A DNA stretch of 64,000 nt from Tunicatimonas pelagia (GTDB lineage Bacteria; Bacteroidota; Bacteroidia; Cytophagales; Cyclobacteriaceae). The stretch covers positions 4,973,001 to 5,037,000 of the forward strand of contig NZ_CP120683.1 of the NCBI RefSeq assembly GCF_030506325.1. The letters are read 5' to 3'. A program made the translations under genes and the position numbers. Shown here in pieces: positions 16,810 through 24,862 of this stretch. How positions within the stretch are numbered: position 1 is the stretch's first letter; every line of letters starts with the position of its first letter. The notes under the pieces were generated by a model, which saw nothing but the letters and a program-made list of their open reading frames with translations, was not told where the DNA came from and searched no databases.

Positions 16810-17256
16810 CTATTGACATTTATTTATTTCTTCTGCTACTTTTTTGACTGGAATATACCCTTGCTCATGCCCCCATGAATTATATATATAGGTAGCAATT
16901 TGGGCTATTTCAATGTTGGTTAATTGCTCATTGGCTGGCATAGGTTGATTGTAAACTTCCCCATTAACTACAATCTCCTGATTTAAACCGTACTTGATAA
17001 CGCAAAACGTTCGGGATTGATCGCTCAGCATATAATCAGATTGGAACAAGGGGGGGATTAACTGGCCGAGTCCGGTTCCGTCGGGTTGGTGGCAATTACT
17101 GCAATGCGTGGCGTAAAGTTGTTGCCCCTGAATCATGTACTGCTCGTAGTGTAGTTTATCAGCCCGGCTCAAGTTTTGAGTTGCCGAATTTTGGAACTTA
17201 CCACCATCGCAGCCCGATAGAAAGCAGCATATTGAAACTAAAACGCACAGCTTCAT
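16810..17256 (-). CDS. c-type cytochrome lipoprotein
   Basis: A 148-residue electron-transfer protein. The signal peptide ends in a lipobox with Cys16 (FLSGC), so it should be anchored in the periplasmic leaflet of a membrane. The heme-binding CSNCH is at residues 52-56, and the distal methionine is probably in QPMPANEQLT. The C-terminal IAQIATYIYNSWG is the usual last helix of class I cytochrome c. It overlaps the 3' end of the SCO gene by four bases and forms a cluster with sco and hemJ, pointing to a role in a respiratory oxidase system. Confidence 0.92.
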   Translation of the reverse strand: MKLCVLVSICCFLSGCDGGKFQNSATQNLSRADKLHYEQYMIQGQQLYATHCSNCHQPDGTGLGQLIPPLFQSDYMLSDQSRTFCVIKYGLNQEIVVNGEVYNQPMPANEQLTNIEIAQIATYIYNSWGHEQGYIPVKKVAEEINKCQ

Positions 17257-17906
17257 GAAGAGGCCATTCGTTCTTCCTTCTGAAGCAGGCGACGAATATC
17301 ATTAATGAGTACATCTACCTGTTCGGCTACGGTGCCATCGTAGGTGCCCCGGATGCGCCGTTGTTTGTCCACTAAGATAAATGCGCCACTGTGGATAAGC
17401 CCTCCCGGAGCTTCTTCGTCTTCCATCGCAGTTACCATGTAGCTCTTCAGTCCAATGTCAAATATTTTGTCTTTATCCCCGGTAACGAAGTGCCAGGTGT
17501 CGCTGTCAACCCCCAGTCGCTGCGCGTAGTCGTGCAGTAAGCCTACCGTATCGTACTCGGGGTCAATGGTGTGGGAAAGAATTGCTACTTGCTCGTTGTC
17601 TTTAAATTCTTCGTACACTCGCAGCATTTCTTTTTTCATAACAGGGCAAATGGTAGGACAAGAGGTGAAAAAGAAATCAGCTACGTAAATTTTATCTTCA
17701 AAAGTAGCCGGAGTAACTACGCTACTGTCTTGGTTTACGAAGGAAAAGTCGGCTATTTGGTGGTATACGGTATCTTGTAACTGGACATCGTAGTGACGCT
17801 CCCCGTAAATGGGCAGGGTAGCAGCTTCTTGAGACGAGGGGGCACCACAGGAGTAGAAGCCACCAACGAATAGACTATTAATAATAATTTTGATAACTCT
17901 CTTCAT
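17253..17906 (-). CDS. SCO1/SenC-family copper chaperone
   Basis: SCO proteins help insert copper into the CuA site of cytochrome c oxidase or act as thiol-disulfide proteins. The 217 residues contain a thioredoxin-like fold with the copper-binding CPTIC (in FFTSCPTICPVMKKEM) and the conserved distal histidine in GLIHSGAFILVD. The N-terminus is a signal segment ending near a cysteine (FYSCGA), a possible but weak lipobox. It overlaps the downstream cytochrome gene by four bases and lies 57 bp after hemJ on the same strand. Confidence 0.93.
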   Translation of the reverse strand: MKRVIKIIINSLFVGGFYSCGAPSSQEAATLPIYGERHYDVQLQDTVYHQIADFSFVNQDSSVVTPATFEDKIYVADFFFTSCPTICPVMKKEMLRVYEEFKDNEQVAILSHTIDPEYDTVGLLHDYAQRLGVDSDTWHFVTGDKDKIFDIGLKSYMVTAMEDEEAPGGLIHSGAFILVDKQRRIRGTYDGTVAEQVDVLINDIRRLLQKEERMASS

Positions 17907-17963
17907 AGCTAGTGTATTGTGAAAATATAACGGTAGAAAGAAATGGCAAATTCCCGGTTTACC

Positions 17964-18503
17964 CTAAATTTTACGTTTAGTACGCATACGTTTATAAATC
18001 TGAATAGCGACCATCAGAATTGCGGTAAAGGCAACCAGCCCTACCAAGCCGTAAACCATGCTAAGTGTACTTTTCAGCACAACCAAAAAGACCACGGCCA
18101 CCAAAATAATAGTGGCTACTTCGTTCCAGATGCGTAGTTGTTGCGAAGTGTAACGCACATCGCCCCGTTGAAGTTGGTGGTAGATGCGGTGACAAAGCAA
18201 ATGGTAAACATATAAAAACACTACAAAAACTAGCTTAATCCACAGCCAATCCGGCATGTTGTTCGCGTAGAAGTGTAGGAAGTAGGAGCCAAGAAGTAGA
18301 GTAATTACAGCAGAAGGCCAAGTGATAGCGAACCATAGCCGCTTAGACCATAGTTTAAGGTTTTCTAGTAGAATAGACCGTTTGGGTTCATCTTCCGTGT
18401 GGGCTTCTACAGTGTAAACAAACAGGCGAACAATGTAAAATAGCCCGGCAAACCAGGTAACAACAAAGATAATGTGAAGTGCTTTAATGTAAGAATAGGC
18501 CAT
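17964..18503 (-). CDS. hemJ: Protoporphyrinogen IX oxidase, HemJ type
   Basis: HemJ is an integral membrane enzyme that oxidises protoporphyrinogen IX to protoporphyrin IX, the step after HemF. The 179 residues show the family opening YIKALHIIFVVTWFAGLFYIVRLFVY, with the essential histidine near residue 10, and four to five membrane helices. LWIKLVFVVFLYVYHLLCH is conserved in the middle and LKSTLSMVYG near the fourth helix. Length and layout match the family. It lies upstream of sco and the cytochrome c gene on the same strand. A perfect 8-bp tandem array begins 126 bp upstream of its start. Confidence 0.9.
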   Translation of the reverse strand: MAYSYIKALHIIFVVTWFAGLFYIVRLFVYTVEAHTEDEPKRSILLENLKLWSKRLWFAITWPSAVITLLLGSYFLHFYANNMPDWLWIKLVFVVFLYVYHLLCHRIYHQLQRGDVRYTSQQLRIWNEVATIILVAVVFLVVLKSTLSMVYGLVGLVAFTAILMVAIQIYKRMRTKRKI

Positions 18504-18540
18504 AGGTGCGTGCTTGCGCTCTCAAAGATACGCAGCATGG

Positions 18541-18628
18541 CGAGAAAAAAAATTGTGGTGCTAGGGTGTCAGTGTTTTTAGGTGTTCATGTTTTGAATTC
18601 AGAGTTCTAAGTTCAGAGTTTGATAATT
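18541..18628. repeat. Degenerate intergenic repeat flanking the tandem array
   Basis: This stretch contains GGTGTCA, GTGTTTTTA, GTTCAGAGTTTTGA-like and AGTTCAGAGTTT segments. They recur in the same order in the intergenic region at 45300-45396, so the two are copies of one dispersed intergenic element. It has no coding potential. Confidence 0.5.
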
Positions 18629-18700
18629 TTGAACACTTGAACACTTGAACACTTGAACACTTGAACACTTGAACACTTGAACACTTGAACACTTGAACAC
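18629..18700. repeat. Nine perfect tandem copies of TTGAACAC
   Basis: The 8-base unit TTGAACAC is repeated nine times without a mismatch over 72 bases and ends four bases before the stop codon of the kinase-like gene (18705). Perfect short tandem repeats like this change copy number by slippage. It lies upstream of hemJ and downstream of the kinase-like gene on the minus strand. Confidence 0.95.
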
Positions 18701-18704
18701 TTAA

Positions 18705-19415
18705 CTAAAGTCGCTCTCGGATAGGAAGGTTAATGAATACATTGGTACCAATTCCTTCTTCGCTCTCTAGCCAAATGCTGCCCTGGTGTTTTTCTATGAT
18801 GTTCTTAGTCAAATATAAGCCTAAACCAGCAGATTCTTCTCCATTAGTACCTCGGCGAGCTGCTTTGGTAAACTTACCAAATAAGTAAGGACGAAGCTTT
18901 TTAGGAATACCAATTCCTTGATCGGCGATAGAAATATTAGCCACATTGGCGTAGCGAATAACTTTAACAACAACTTCGCTATCGGGTTGAGAAAATTTAA
19001 CGGCATTGGATAGTATGTAGGAAAAAGCGCGCTTTATGGCCTGAGGGTCAATCATAATATGAATAGGATCGTCAATATCCTCAAAATGAAGTTTTACACG
19101 CTTTTGATAGATAGCTTCCGATTCATAACTGTTTACAATTTCCGATAAAAAGCGGTTTAAATGGGTAGGAGCAGGCTTGAGGTTAGGGTTTTCCTCATAG
19201 CAGCGGTCTAGATCGATCAAATTATGAATGATACTTTTCAGATCGGAACAATCTTGCTCAATCGTAGAAAAATACTTTTTATGATCTTCATCAGCCACGC
19301 TTTCAAAGAAAGTGGTCAATGTTTGGTTACATGAGCGAATTCGGGCAATTTTATTCTGCAACTCTCGCCCAATTTGGGTTAATACCTCTTCTCCCGAAAC
19401 TGAATCATTAATCAT
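18705..19415 (-). CDS. Histidine-kinase-like ATPase lacking the phospho-acceptor histidine
   Basis: A 236-residue cytoplasmic protein without sensor or membrane domains. Residues 10-75 form the DHp-like helical pair, but where active kinases have HELRTP this one reads GRELQNK, so the phosphorylated histidine is replaced. The ATP-binding domain (about 110-233) is intact: N box FSYILSNAVKFSQ, G1 DQGIGIP, F box FGKF and G2 SAGLGLYLTKNII. It could therefore bind ATP yet not autophosphorylate in the usual way. No response regulator is adjacent. The gene is divergent from the lipoprotein/CHAT pair across 537 bp. Confidence 0.82.
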   Translation of the reverse strand: MINDSVSGEEVLTQIGRELQNKIARIRSCNQTLTTFFESVADEDHKKYFSTIEQDCSDLKSIIHNLIDLDRCYEENPNLKPAPTHLNRFLSEIVNSYESEAIYQKRVKLHFEDIDDPIHIMIDPQAIKRAFSYILSNAVKFSQPDSEVVVKVIRYANVANISIADQGIGIPKKLRPYLFGKFTKAARRGTNGEESAGLGLYLTKNIIEKHQGSIWLESEEGIGTNVFINLPIRERL

Positions 19416-19952
19416 AATAGCCTATAGTAAATACCTGTTATTTAGCTCTTTACAATTTTACCAAAAGAAATCCCAATATTTTTTATAGAAAGGTGTAATT
19501 AAGCAGTCATGTACTATATCTTTATATAATACAATTCATACTAAGCCGTATAGAAGCAAAAAGACGTCTATAGTGAAGAGTAGCGAAAGTACCCGACGGG
19601 TAAGTTTGTTAAACCGGGTACTTATCTATAGATAATATAAATTGACAAGGGATCAGTTTTTTACATCGCTGATTGTAGCGGCTCAGTAGCGGTTTTGCGA
19701 AAATTATAGGGCAAATTGGGATGTATTCTTTTGATAATAGAAAGCGACAGTTTGAATAAACTTCTAAAATCCGGTAATGAGTAAGTAGTTTGTAAAATAA
19801 AAAATATTAATAGGTATATACTTTACTACTGAAAATGTGCTATTATTTAAAATAATGAAAATAATTATTTAAATAAATCAAAAAAGTAGATACTTTTAAT
19901 AAGAAATAAGGTGACATGACCGATAGTTTTACCACTAATCTAAAACAGTATC
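19416..19952. other. Structured 537-bp intergenic region between the kinase-like gene and the CHAT operon
   Basis: No gene is seen. The main feature is a perfect 9-bp inverted repeat, AAGTACCCG (19587-19595) and CGGGTACTT (19615-19623), flanked by CTATAG hexamers at 19568-19573 and 19627-19632. A competing small hairpin, ACCCG-A-CGGGT, overlaps the left arm. The right-hand 150 bases are very AT-rich and probably contain the promoter of the lipoprotein gene. Confidence 0.5.
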
Positions 19953-21011
19953 ATGCACAAACTAACTACCAACCTACTAACATTAATCTCAATAGCAATA
20001 CTTTTTTCCGGATGTGAATACATCTGTGATTGTGAAGATGATGGCCCAGAGCCTTGCGCCTTCTCCTACGAAAATATCGTCTACACTCCCAACGGCGCCC
20101 CCGGTGACCAACTAATTTCACCAATATTTGATGGTGATATTCCCGAAGGTAGCTTCTCCGCTACCCCTGCTGGTTTAGTCATTGATACAGTAACGGGAGC
20201 AATTGATGTAAACGCCAGCGAATTTGGAAAAGAGTATAATGTGAGTTTTCGCATTAAAGACTCTGAAGTGGTTTGCGAAACGAATATTTTTATTGATAAC
20301 CCCGCCGACCAAACTTGTGAGTTAAATTACGAAACGAGCGTAATTGCTCCTGGGGAGAAAGATTTTCTCGCCCCATTTTTTGCTAATGGTTACGTACCCG
20401 ATGGGAAATTCAGTGCCTATCCGTCCGGATTAGATATCAGTCCAGACAAAGGAATTGTAAGCGTAAGCACTAGTACCTCGGGTGTTCAATACTTTATTAC
20501 TTATATCTCTAATGATAAAAAGACAATTTGTCAAACTACTCTATTGATTACGGGAGTAGATTATCCTGAGCGAATTATTGACCTTAATGCAGGAGATACT
20601 GTCTTAAGTCCTTACTTCAATGAGCAAGGAGGCGAAGAGGGAAGAACATTCGGAGAATACAGGGTGTCTCCAGCTGATTTAGCATTTGCTGATGGGACAG
20701 TAGAGCCTGGTGTAAGTATCTCGGATGGCGATATTAACATACTAGAAACAATTCGTAATCAAGATCCTGAGGAGCTATTTCCTGAAGAAGGTTTCTTTTC
20801 TAAAGACTATACAATTACTTATCTTCTGAGTAATGCGGAGAATGCACTATCAATAGAACTACGACTATATTACTTCCCCGATTTAGCTACATTAGAGGAG
20901 CTAGCCCCTGAGTTGCTGGAAGCTATAGAAGACCGGGAGCAATACATCGGAAACGGACGTATCGAGAAGAAACCAAGGTATTGTATAGCTATTGGCGATG
21001 CATTGAATTAA
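19953..21011 (+). CDS. Lipoprotein with Ig-like/cadherin-like repeats, CHAT partner
   Basis: A 352-residue predicted lipoprotein (LFSGC, lipidated Cys21). Two clear repeats of about 85 residues (near 36-118 and 119-205) share the pattern PxFxxGxxPxGxFSAxPxGLxI, a turn with TGxIxV, and GxxYxVxF. These resemble putative Ig or cadherin-like folds of Bacteroidota surface proteins. A third, more divergent repeat follows to about 310. Several cysteines (CDC near residues 25-27, one per repeat) could form disulfides. The gene is 12 bases upstream of the CHAT gene, so the two form an operon. Its function is not known; a surface or periplasmic binding subunit for the CHAT protein is inference. Confidence 0.75.
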   Translation: MHKLTTNLLTLISIAILFSGCEYICDCEDDGPEPCAFSYENIVYTPNGAPGDQLISPIFDGDIPEGSFSATPAGLVIDTVTGAIDVNASEFGKEYNVSFRIKDSEVVCETNIFIDNPADQTCELNYETSVIAPGEKDFLAPFFANGYVPDGKFSAYPSGLDISPDKGIVSVSTSTSGVQYFITYISNDKKTICQTTLLITGVDYPERIIDLNAGDTVLSPYFNEQGGEEGRTFGEYRVSPADLAFADGTVEPGVSISDGDINILETIRNQDPEELFPEEGFFSKDYTITYLLSNAENALSIELRLYYFPDLATLEELAPELLEAIEDREQYIGNGRIEKKPRYCIAIGDALN

Positions 21012-21023
21012 GTTTTCGTACTT

Positions 21024-23867
21024 ATGTTCAATTCGAAAGTATTGGTAAGTACTGCTCTTGTTGGCTTTTTTAGCTCGCTCTCTGCGAAGTCTCAAGTACT
21101 AGAACCATCATCATCTAACGCTGAGGTTTATTTTGAGAAAGGGGAAGCTTTATTTAATTTAGATGACGCTACTGAAGATACTTATGATCTTGCTCTAGAG
21201 TATTATCAACGGACAATTAACCTCTTAAACAATCAAGATACTTTAACCACTACCTTAGCTCAGTGCTATCAGAGAATTGGAAGTATTTATTTGGATCGCG
21301 ACGCATTAGAGGATGCATTAGAAATGTATCATCTATCTCGCTCTATCAAAACGGCTACTATCGGTATAAAAGATTCTCTACTATATAGCGATTACGTTCT
21401 AATTGGAAATGTCTACTACTATACTGACCAGTATGATTCGGCAGAGTACTACTACGGTCTGGCAGAAAACGTTGCATCAATCTACGAGGATAATCTAGCT
21501 GATATTGAGAGGCTGTACAACTCACTTGGAGTTTTCAACTTCACATTGGGAAACTACCAAAAAGCTACGACATATTACGATAAGGCTCTTTCTGTAATGC
21601 CTGAAGAAGGCTATGATTATGTAATTGCCAAAGTGATTTTTACTTACCACATTGCTTTAGCGAGGCATCGACTCAACCAGCATGATGAAGCAATTAAGCG
21701 TTACTATGATGCATTAGAATTTGAAGAACAGTTACCTCAGGTATATCGCGCGCTCATACATTCAGGGCTCGGTAATACTTATCTTGCTTCGGGTCATTAT
21801 GATAGTGCGCTTCTCCATCTAAATCAAGCACAAAGAGCGGAACTACCATTTCTAAGAATGTCTAACAGTAACCGGTTAGGCAACTTGTTCATGAAAAAAG
21901 ACCAACTAGGTATAGCCACTGAATATTATGAGCAGACTATACAGATTAACAACAATGAGAAGAGAGGGAAGAATACTCATGTGGCCACTGCGTATCAGGG
22001 ATTAGGTGATGTAGCTTTAACAGGGAATGCTATCCAAAAAGCTCTAAGGTATTACCAGCTATCGCTTATTAATACTACATATGGCTTCAATGAGACTGAT
22101 ATAGCAAGGAATCCGAACAATAAATATCAGGCAATATTACCATTGAAGCAGTTTAAAGTTTTACATCGGAAAGGTAATGCCTTCGTGAAGTACTACGAGC
22201 AAAACCAAGATACTACTAATCTACAACATGCCTTAAATTGCTTTCAAGAAGCGATTCGGGTGGCGCGGTATACGCAGAAGACGTACGATAACGAGGAGGC
22301 GAAGTTGTTTTTTGTTAATCAGGTACACTCGCTGTACGAAGATGCTATTCGTACCACGTACCAACTTTACCAGCTTTCTGGTGATGATAGTTATGCTGAA
22401 CTGGCACTACAGTTTTCGGAAAGAAGTAAAGCTTCGGTGCTTACCGAAATTCTGCGAGAAGTAGATATTAAAGCATCGGGTGAAGTAAACGATAGTTTGG
22501 TTAGCGAAGAAAGGCTGCTTAAACAACAAATTACGGCTAATCGCCTTAAGCTAGTGGAAAGCAGCGATTCAGCGCAGAATGAAGAATTCCGGAAGAAAAT
22601 AAATGATCTGGAAATTGCGCTGGCGCGGGTGGTGAAACAGCTACAGCAAGACGAAAAATACTACCAACTCAAGTATCAGGAAGATACACTTGATCTATCG
22701 GTTTGGCAATCGCAGTTGCTGAGCGAAGATGATCTGCTGCTAGAATATTTTATGGGAGAAGAGCAGCTTTACGTTTTTGCAATTGAGCAAAACTCTTTAG
22801 CAATGCACCAAGTAGCGTTGGATACGGCTTTCCGAACTACCTGGAAAAAGGTGCAAGACCATCTTTTTGCCTATGATTACGGTGATACATACCAACCTCA
22901 GTGGAGTGTACAACTGTATCGCAAGCTGATTGAGCCAATTGCCGGTTCGCTGACTCAGAAAAAGCGGTTAATTGTAATTCCGGCGGGGGAGCTAAGTTAT
23001 CTACCGTTTGAGATGCTGACCGAAAGCCCCCAGGAAGATAAGTTTTTATTACACGATTATACTATCAGCTATGCCTTTTCTGGCACATTGTTGTACAACG
23101 CCCACCTTCGGGAGACCACCCAAGCAAGTAAGCAAGAGGTGCTGGCAATGGCTCCGTTTGCGGGTCGTAATGTTCGCTCGGTGCGCGATAACTCGCTTAG
23201 CCCACTGTATTTTTCCCGGCAGGAGGTCGCCAGTGTGGGAGGAAGTTTGTACCTAGAGGAAGAAGCAACTAAACAGCTATTTTTGAAAATTGCTGGCTCC
23301 TATAATATACTGCATCTGGCTACTCATGCTTCGGTGAATGATGAAAATCCGCTACAATCATTTATTGCTTTTTATCCGCAAGAAGGGCAGTCTATTGCGA
23401 GCCACCGGCTATTTACACATGAGTTATATAACCTGCGGTTAGACAGTGTAAACTTAGTAGTGCTCAGCTCCTGCGATGCTGGAAACGGTCGGTTGGTGAA
23501 GGGGGAGGGAATTATTAGCCTGGCTCGGGCTTTTGCTTACGCGGGTTGCCCCAACATTATCACTACGCTCTGGAAGGCCGATGATAAAGCCGCGGCCGAT
23601 ATTGCTTCAAAGATGCATCAATATCTTAAAAACGGCTACGCCAAAGATGAAGCACTGCGACAAGCTAAACTCGATTACTTACGCGACCCGGAAACGAAAG
23701 AACTACGTACTCCGTACTACTGGGCTAATTTTGTTTTTATTGGCGATCCAACTCCCATTTACGAGAGTTCTCCTGGGGTGTGGTGGATTATCAGCGGGGT
23801 AATTATCTTGCTTCTAGCGGGGAGTCTTATCATCATTGTTAAACGACAGCAACGCTCGAATAGATAA
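21024..23867 (+). CDS. Exported TPR-CHAT cysteine protease with C-terminal membrane anchor
   Basis: A 947-residue protein. It has an N-terminal signal peptide (VLVSTALVGFFSSLSAKSQ), a long array of about nine tetratricopeptide repeats to roughly residue 420, and a helical linker. A CHAT caspase-like domain (about 620-905) follows, with the catalytic dyad His768 (LATHAS) and Cys817 (VVLSSCDAG). EGIISLARAFAYAG and ITTLWKADD are the usual CHAT core segments, ending with YWANFVFIGD. Residues 919-938 form a membrane helix followed by an arginine-rich tail (KRQQRSNR), a stop-transfer pattern that places the TPR and CHAT domains outside the cytoplasm. CHAT domains are proteases in characterised cases. 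It is preceded by the lipoprotein gene and convergent with an ECF sigma/anti-sigma pair. Confidence 0.9.
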   Translation: MFNSKVLVSTALVGFFSSLSAKSQVLEPSSSNAEVYFEKGEALFNLDDATEDTYDLALEYYQRTINLLNNQDTLTTTLAQCYQRIGSIYLDRDALEDALEMYHLSRSIKTATIGIKDSLLYSDYVLIGNVYYYTDQYDSAEYYYGLAENVASIYEDNLADIERLYNSLGVFNFTLGNYQKATTYYDKALSVMPEEGYDYVIAKVIFTYHIALARHRLNQHDEAIKRYYDALEFEEQLPQVYRALIHSGLGNTYLASGHYDSALLHLNQAQRAELPFLRMSNSNRLGNLFMKKDQLGIATEYYEQTIQINNNEKRGKNTHVATAYQGLGDVALTGNAIQKALRYYQLSLINTTYGFNETDIARNPNNKYQAILPLKQFKVLHRKGNAFVKYYEQNQDTTNLQHALNCFQEAIRVARYTQKTYDNEEAKLFFVNQVHSLYEDAIRTTYQLYQLSGDDSYAELALQFSERSKASVLTEILREVDIKASGEVNDSLVSEERLLKQQITANRLKLVESSDSAQNEEFRKKINDLEIALARVVKQLQQDEKYYQLKYQEDTLDLSVWQSQLLSEDDLLLEYFMGEEQLYVFAIEQNSLAMHQVALDTAFRTTWKKVQDHLFAYDYGDTYQPQWSVQLYRKLIEPIAGSLTQKKRLIVIPAGELSYLPFEMLTESPQEDKFLLHDYTISYAFSGTLLYNAHLRETTQASKQEVLAMAPFAGRNVRSVRDNSLSPLYFSRQEVASVGGSLYLEEEATKQLFLKIAGSYNILHLATHASVNDENPLQSFIAFYPQEGQSIASHRLFTHELYNLRLDSVNLVVLSSCDAGNGRLVKGEGIISLARAFAYAGCPNIITTLWKADDKAAADIASKMHQYLKNGYAKDEALRQAKLDYLRDPETKELRTPYYWANFVFIGDPTPIYESSPGVWWIISGVIILLLAGSLIIIVKRQQRSNR

Positions 23868-23886
23868 GTCGTGTAGTAGGCTTTGC

Positions 23887-23918
23887 AAAAAAAAAGAGAC
23901 TCGATGAATCAAGCCTCT
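23887..23918 (-). terminator. Intrinsic terminator for the second sigma/anti-sigma operon
   Basis: AGAGACT (23895-23901) pairs with AGCCTCT (23912-23918), one mismatch, around a 10-base loop. On the minus strand the hairpin is followed by nine T residues (A run 23887-23895). It fits termination of leftward transcription from the anti-sigma gene ending at 24017. Confidence 0.7.
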
Positions 23919-24016
23919 ACTCAAAACTCCATGCTAATGGGCGTTCAGCATTATGGAAAGGATGATAAACAGATAATCATTCACTATCAACTGTCTATTA
24001 TCAATTGTCAAATGCT

Positions 24017-24862
24017 CTAATATTTCATTTTCAGTAAGCGCAATCGCCACAGGTACAAACTGCTTAGAGAGTCCTCGTAGTCGTGGTCATCGTTTTTACG
24101 AATTCCTTCCAACATACCCACAGCTGTTTCAATCTGCCCATCCTGAAGGTACGCGAGTGCTAGATAGTATTCAGCTTTGTCCTTAATCATGAACGCATTT
24201 TGATCCTGCATTACCCGCTGGAAAGCCGCAATAGCTTCACCGGTACGTTCTTGTTCCAAGTAGGCGTATCCAGCCCGAAATGTTTCGGCAAAGGTGGGGG
24301 TTTCTAACTCGCCGTACAGGCGAAGTACCTCTTCATAATTACCAAACTGGTACTCAACCCGCACTTGGTCGGCTATAGTATCTTCTCGATCTTCCATACT
24401 TCGGTTAGAGAGGCCAAGGTACGGAGGCTCACTGGCAATTTTCTCTTCGTACAAACGCTCGGGTGAAAGTGTGGCGTACTGAATGGTTAAATACCCTACT
24501 AATACAATAGCCAATCCGGCCGCTACCCGACCCATCCACTGGTACATTGGTACTGCTTTCACGTTTTCTTCAGCTTCTACTTTCGATGGTTTCTGCTGAG
24601 TAGAGAAAGTACCAGCACCCTTTTCAGCTAACTCCGGTTGGCTTTCTTCGGCTTTCATAGCTGCTCGCACGGCTTTTATCTCATTCTTGAGTCCTTGGTG
24701 CTGAAGTAGAGCCTGTGCTATCTGGGTATCTTCAACCTCTTGCTGTAGTGCGGTATCCTGCTGTATTTTGGCTCGGAACTGCTGAAGCTCTTCCGGATTC
24801 AGGTTATTTTTCAAATAGCGGTCAATCCACTCTTCCCTACTCATATCGTTTGATTTATCCAT
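24017..24862 (-). CDS. Membrane-spanning anti-sigma factor with TPR-like outer domain, second ECF pair
   Basis: A 281-residue protein. The N-terminal segment (IDRYLKNNLNPEELQQFRAKIQQD) is similar to that of the anti-sigma at 15161-16042, so both belong to one family. A charged linker precedes one membrane helix at about 109-129. The extracytoplasmic part (about 160-281) is made of TPR-like helices: FGNYEEVLRLYGEL, FRAGYAYLEQERTGEAIAAFQRV, AEYYLALAYLQDGQIETAVGML. No zinc motif is visible. It overlaps the sigma gene by eight bases. The TPR-like domain could bind a partner or be the target of a protease such as the CHAT protein encoded convergently; this is inference. Confidence 0.8.
   Translation of the reverse strand: MDKSNDMSREEWIDRYLKNNLNPEELQQFRAKIQQDTALQQEVEDTQIAQALLQHQGLKNEIKAVRAAMKAEESQPELAEKGAGTFSTQQKPSKVEAEENVKAVPMYQWMGRVAAGLAIVLVGYLTIQYATLSPERLYEEKIASEPPYLGLSNRSMEDREDTIADQVRVEYQFGNYEEVLRLYGELETPTFAETFRAGYAYLEQERTGEAIAAFQRVMQDQNAFMIKDKAEYYLALAYLQDGQIETAVGMLEGIRKNDDHDYEDSLSSLYLWRLRLLKMKY

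Noticed and set aside
18629-18700. CRISPR array
   Set aside because: The units are 8 bp and directly abutting with no spacers, and no cas genes are in the window.
21024-23867. A type III-E CRISPR (craspase) component
   Set aside because: The TPR-CHAT protein has a signal peptide and membrane anchor, and there is no gRAMP/Cas7-11 gene or array nearby. Only the analogy with sigma control is kept.
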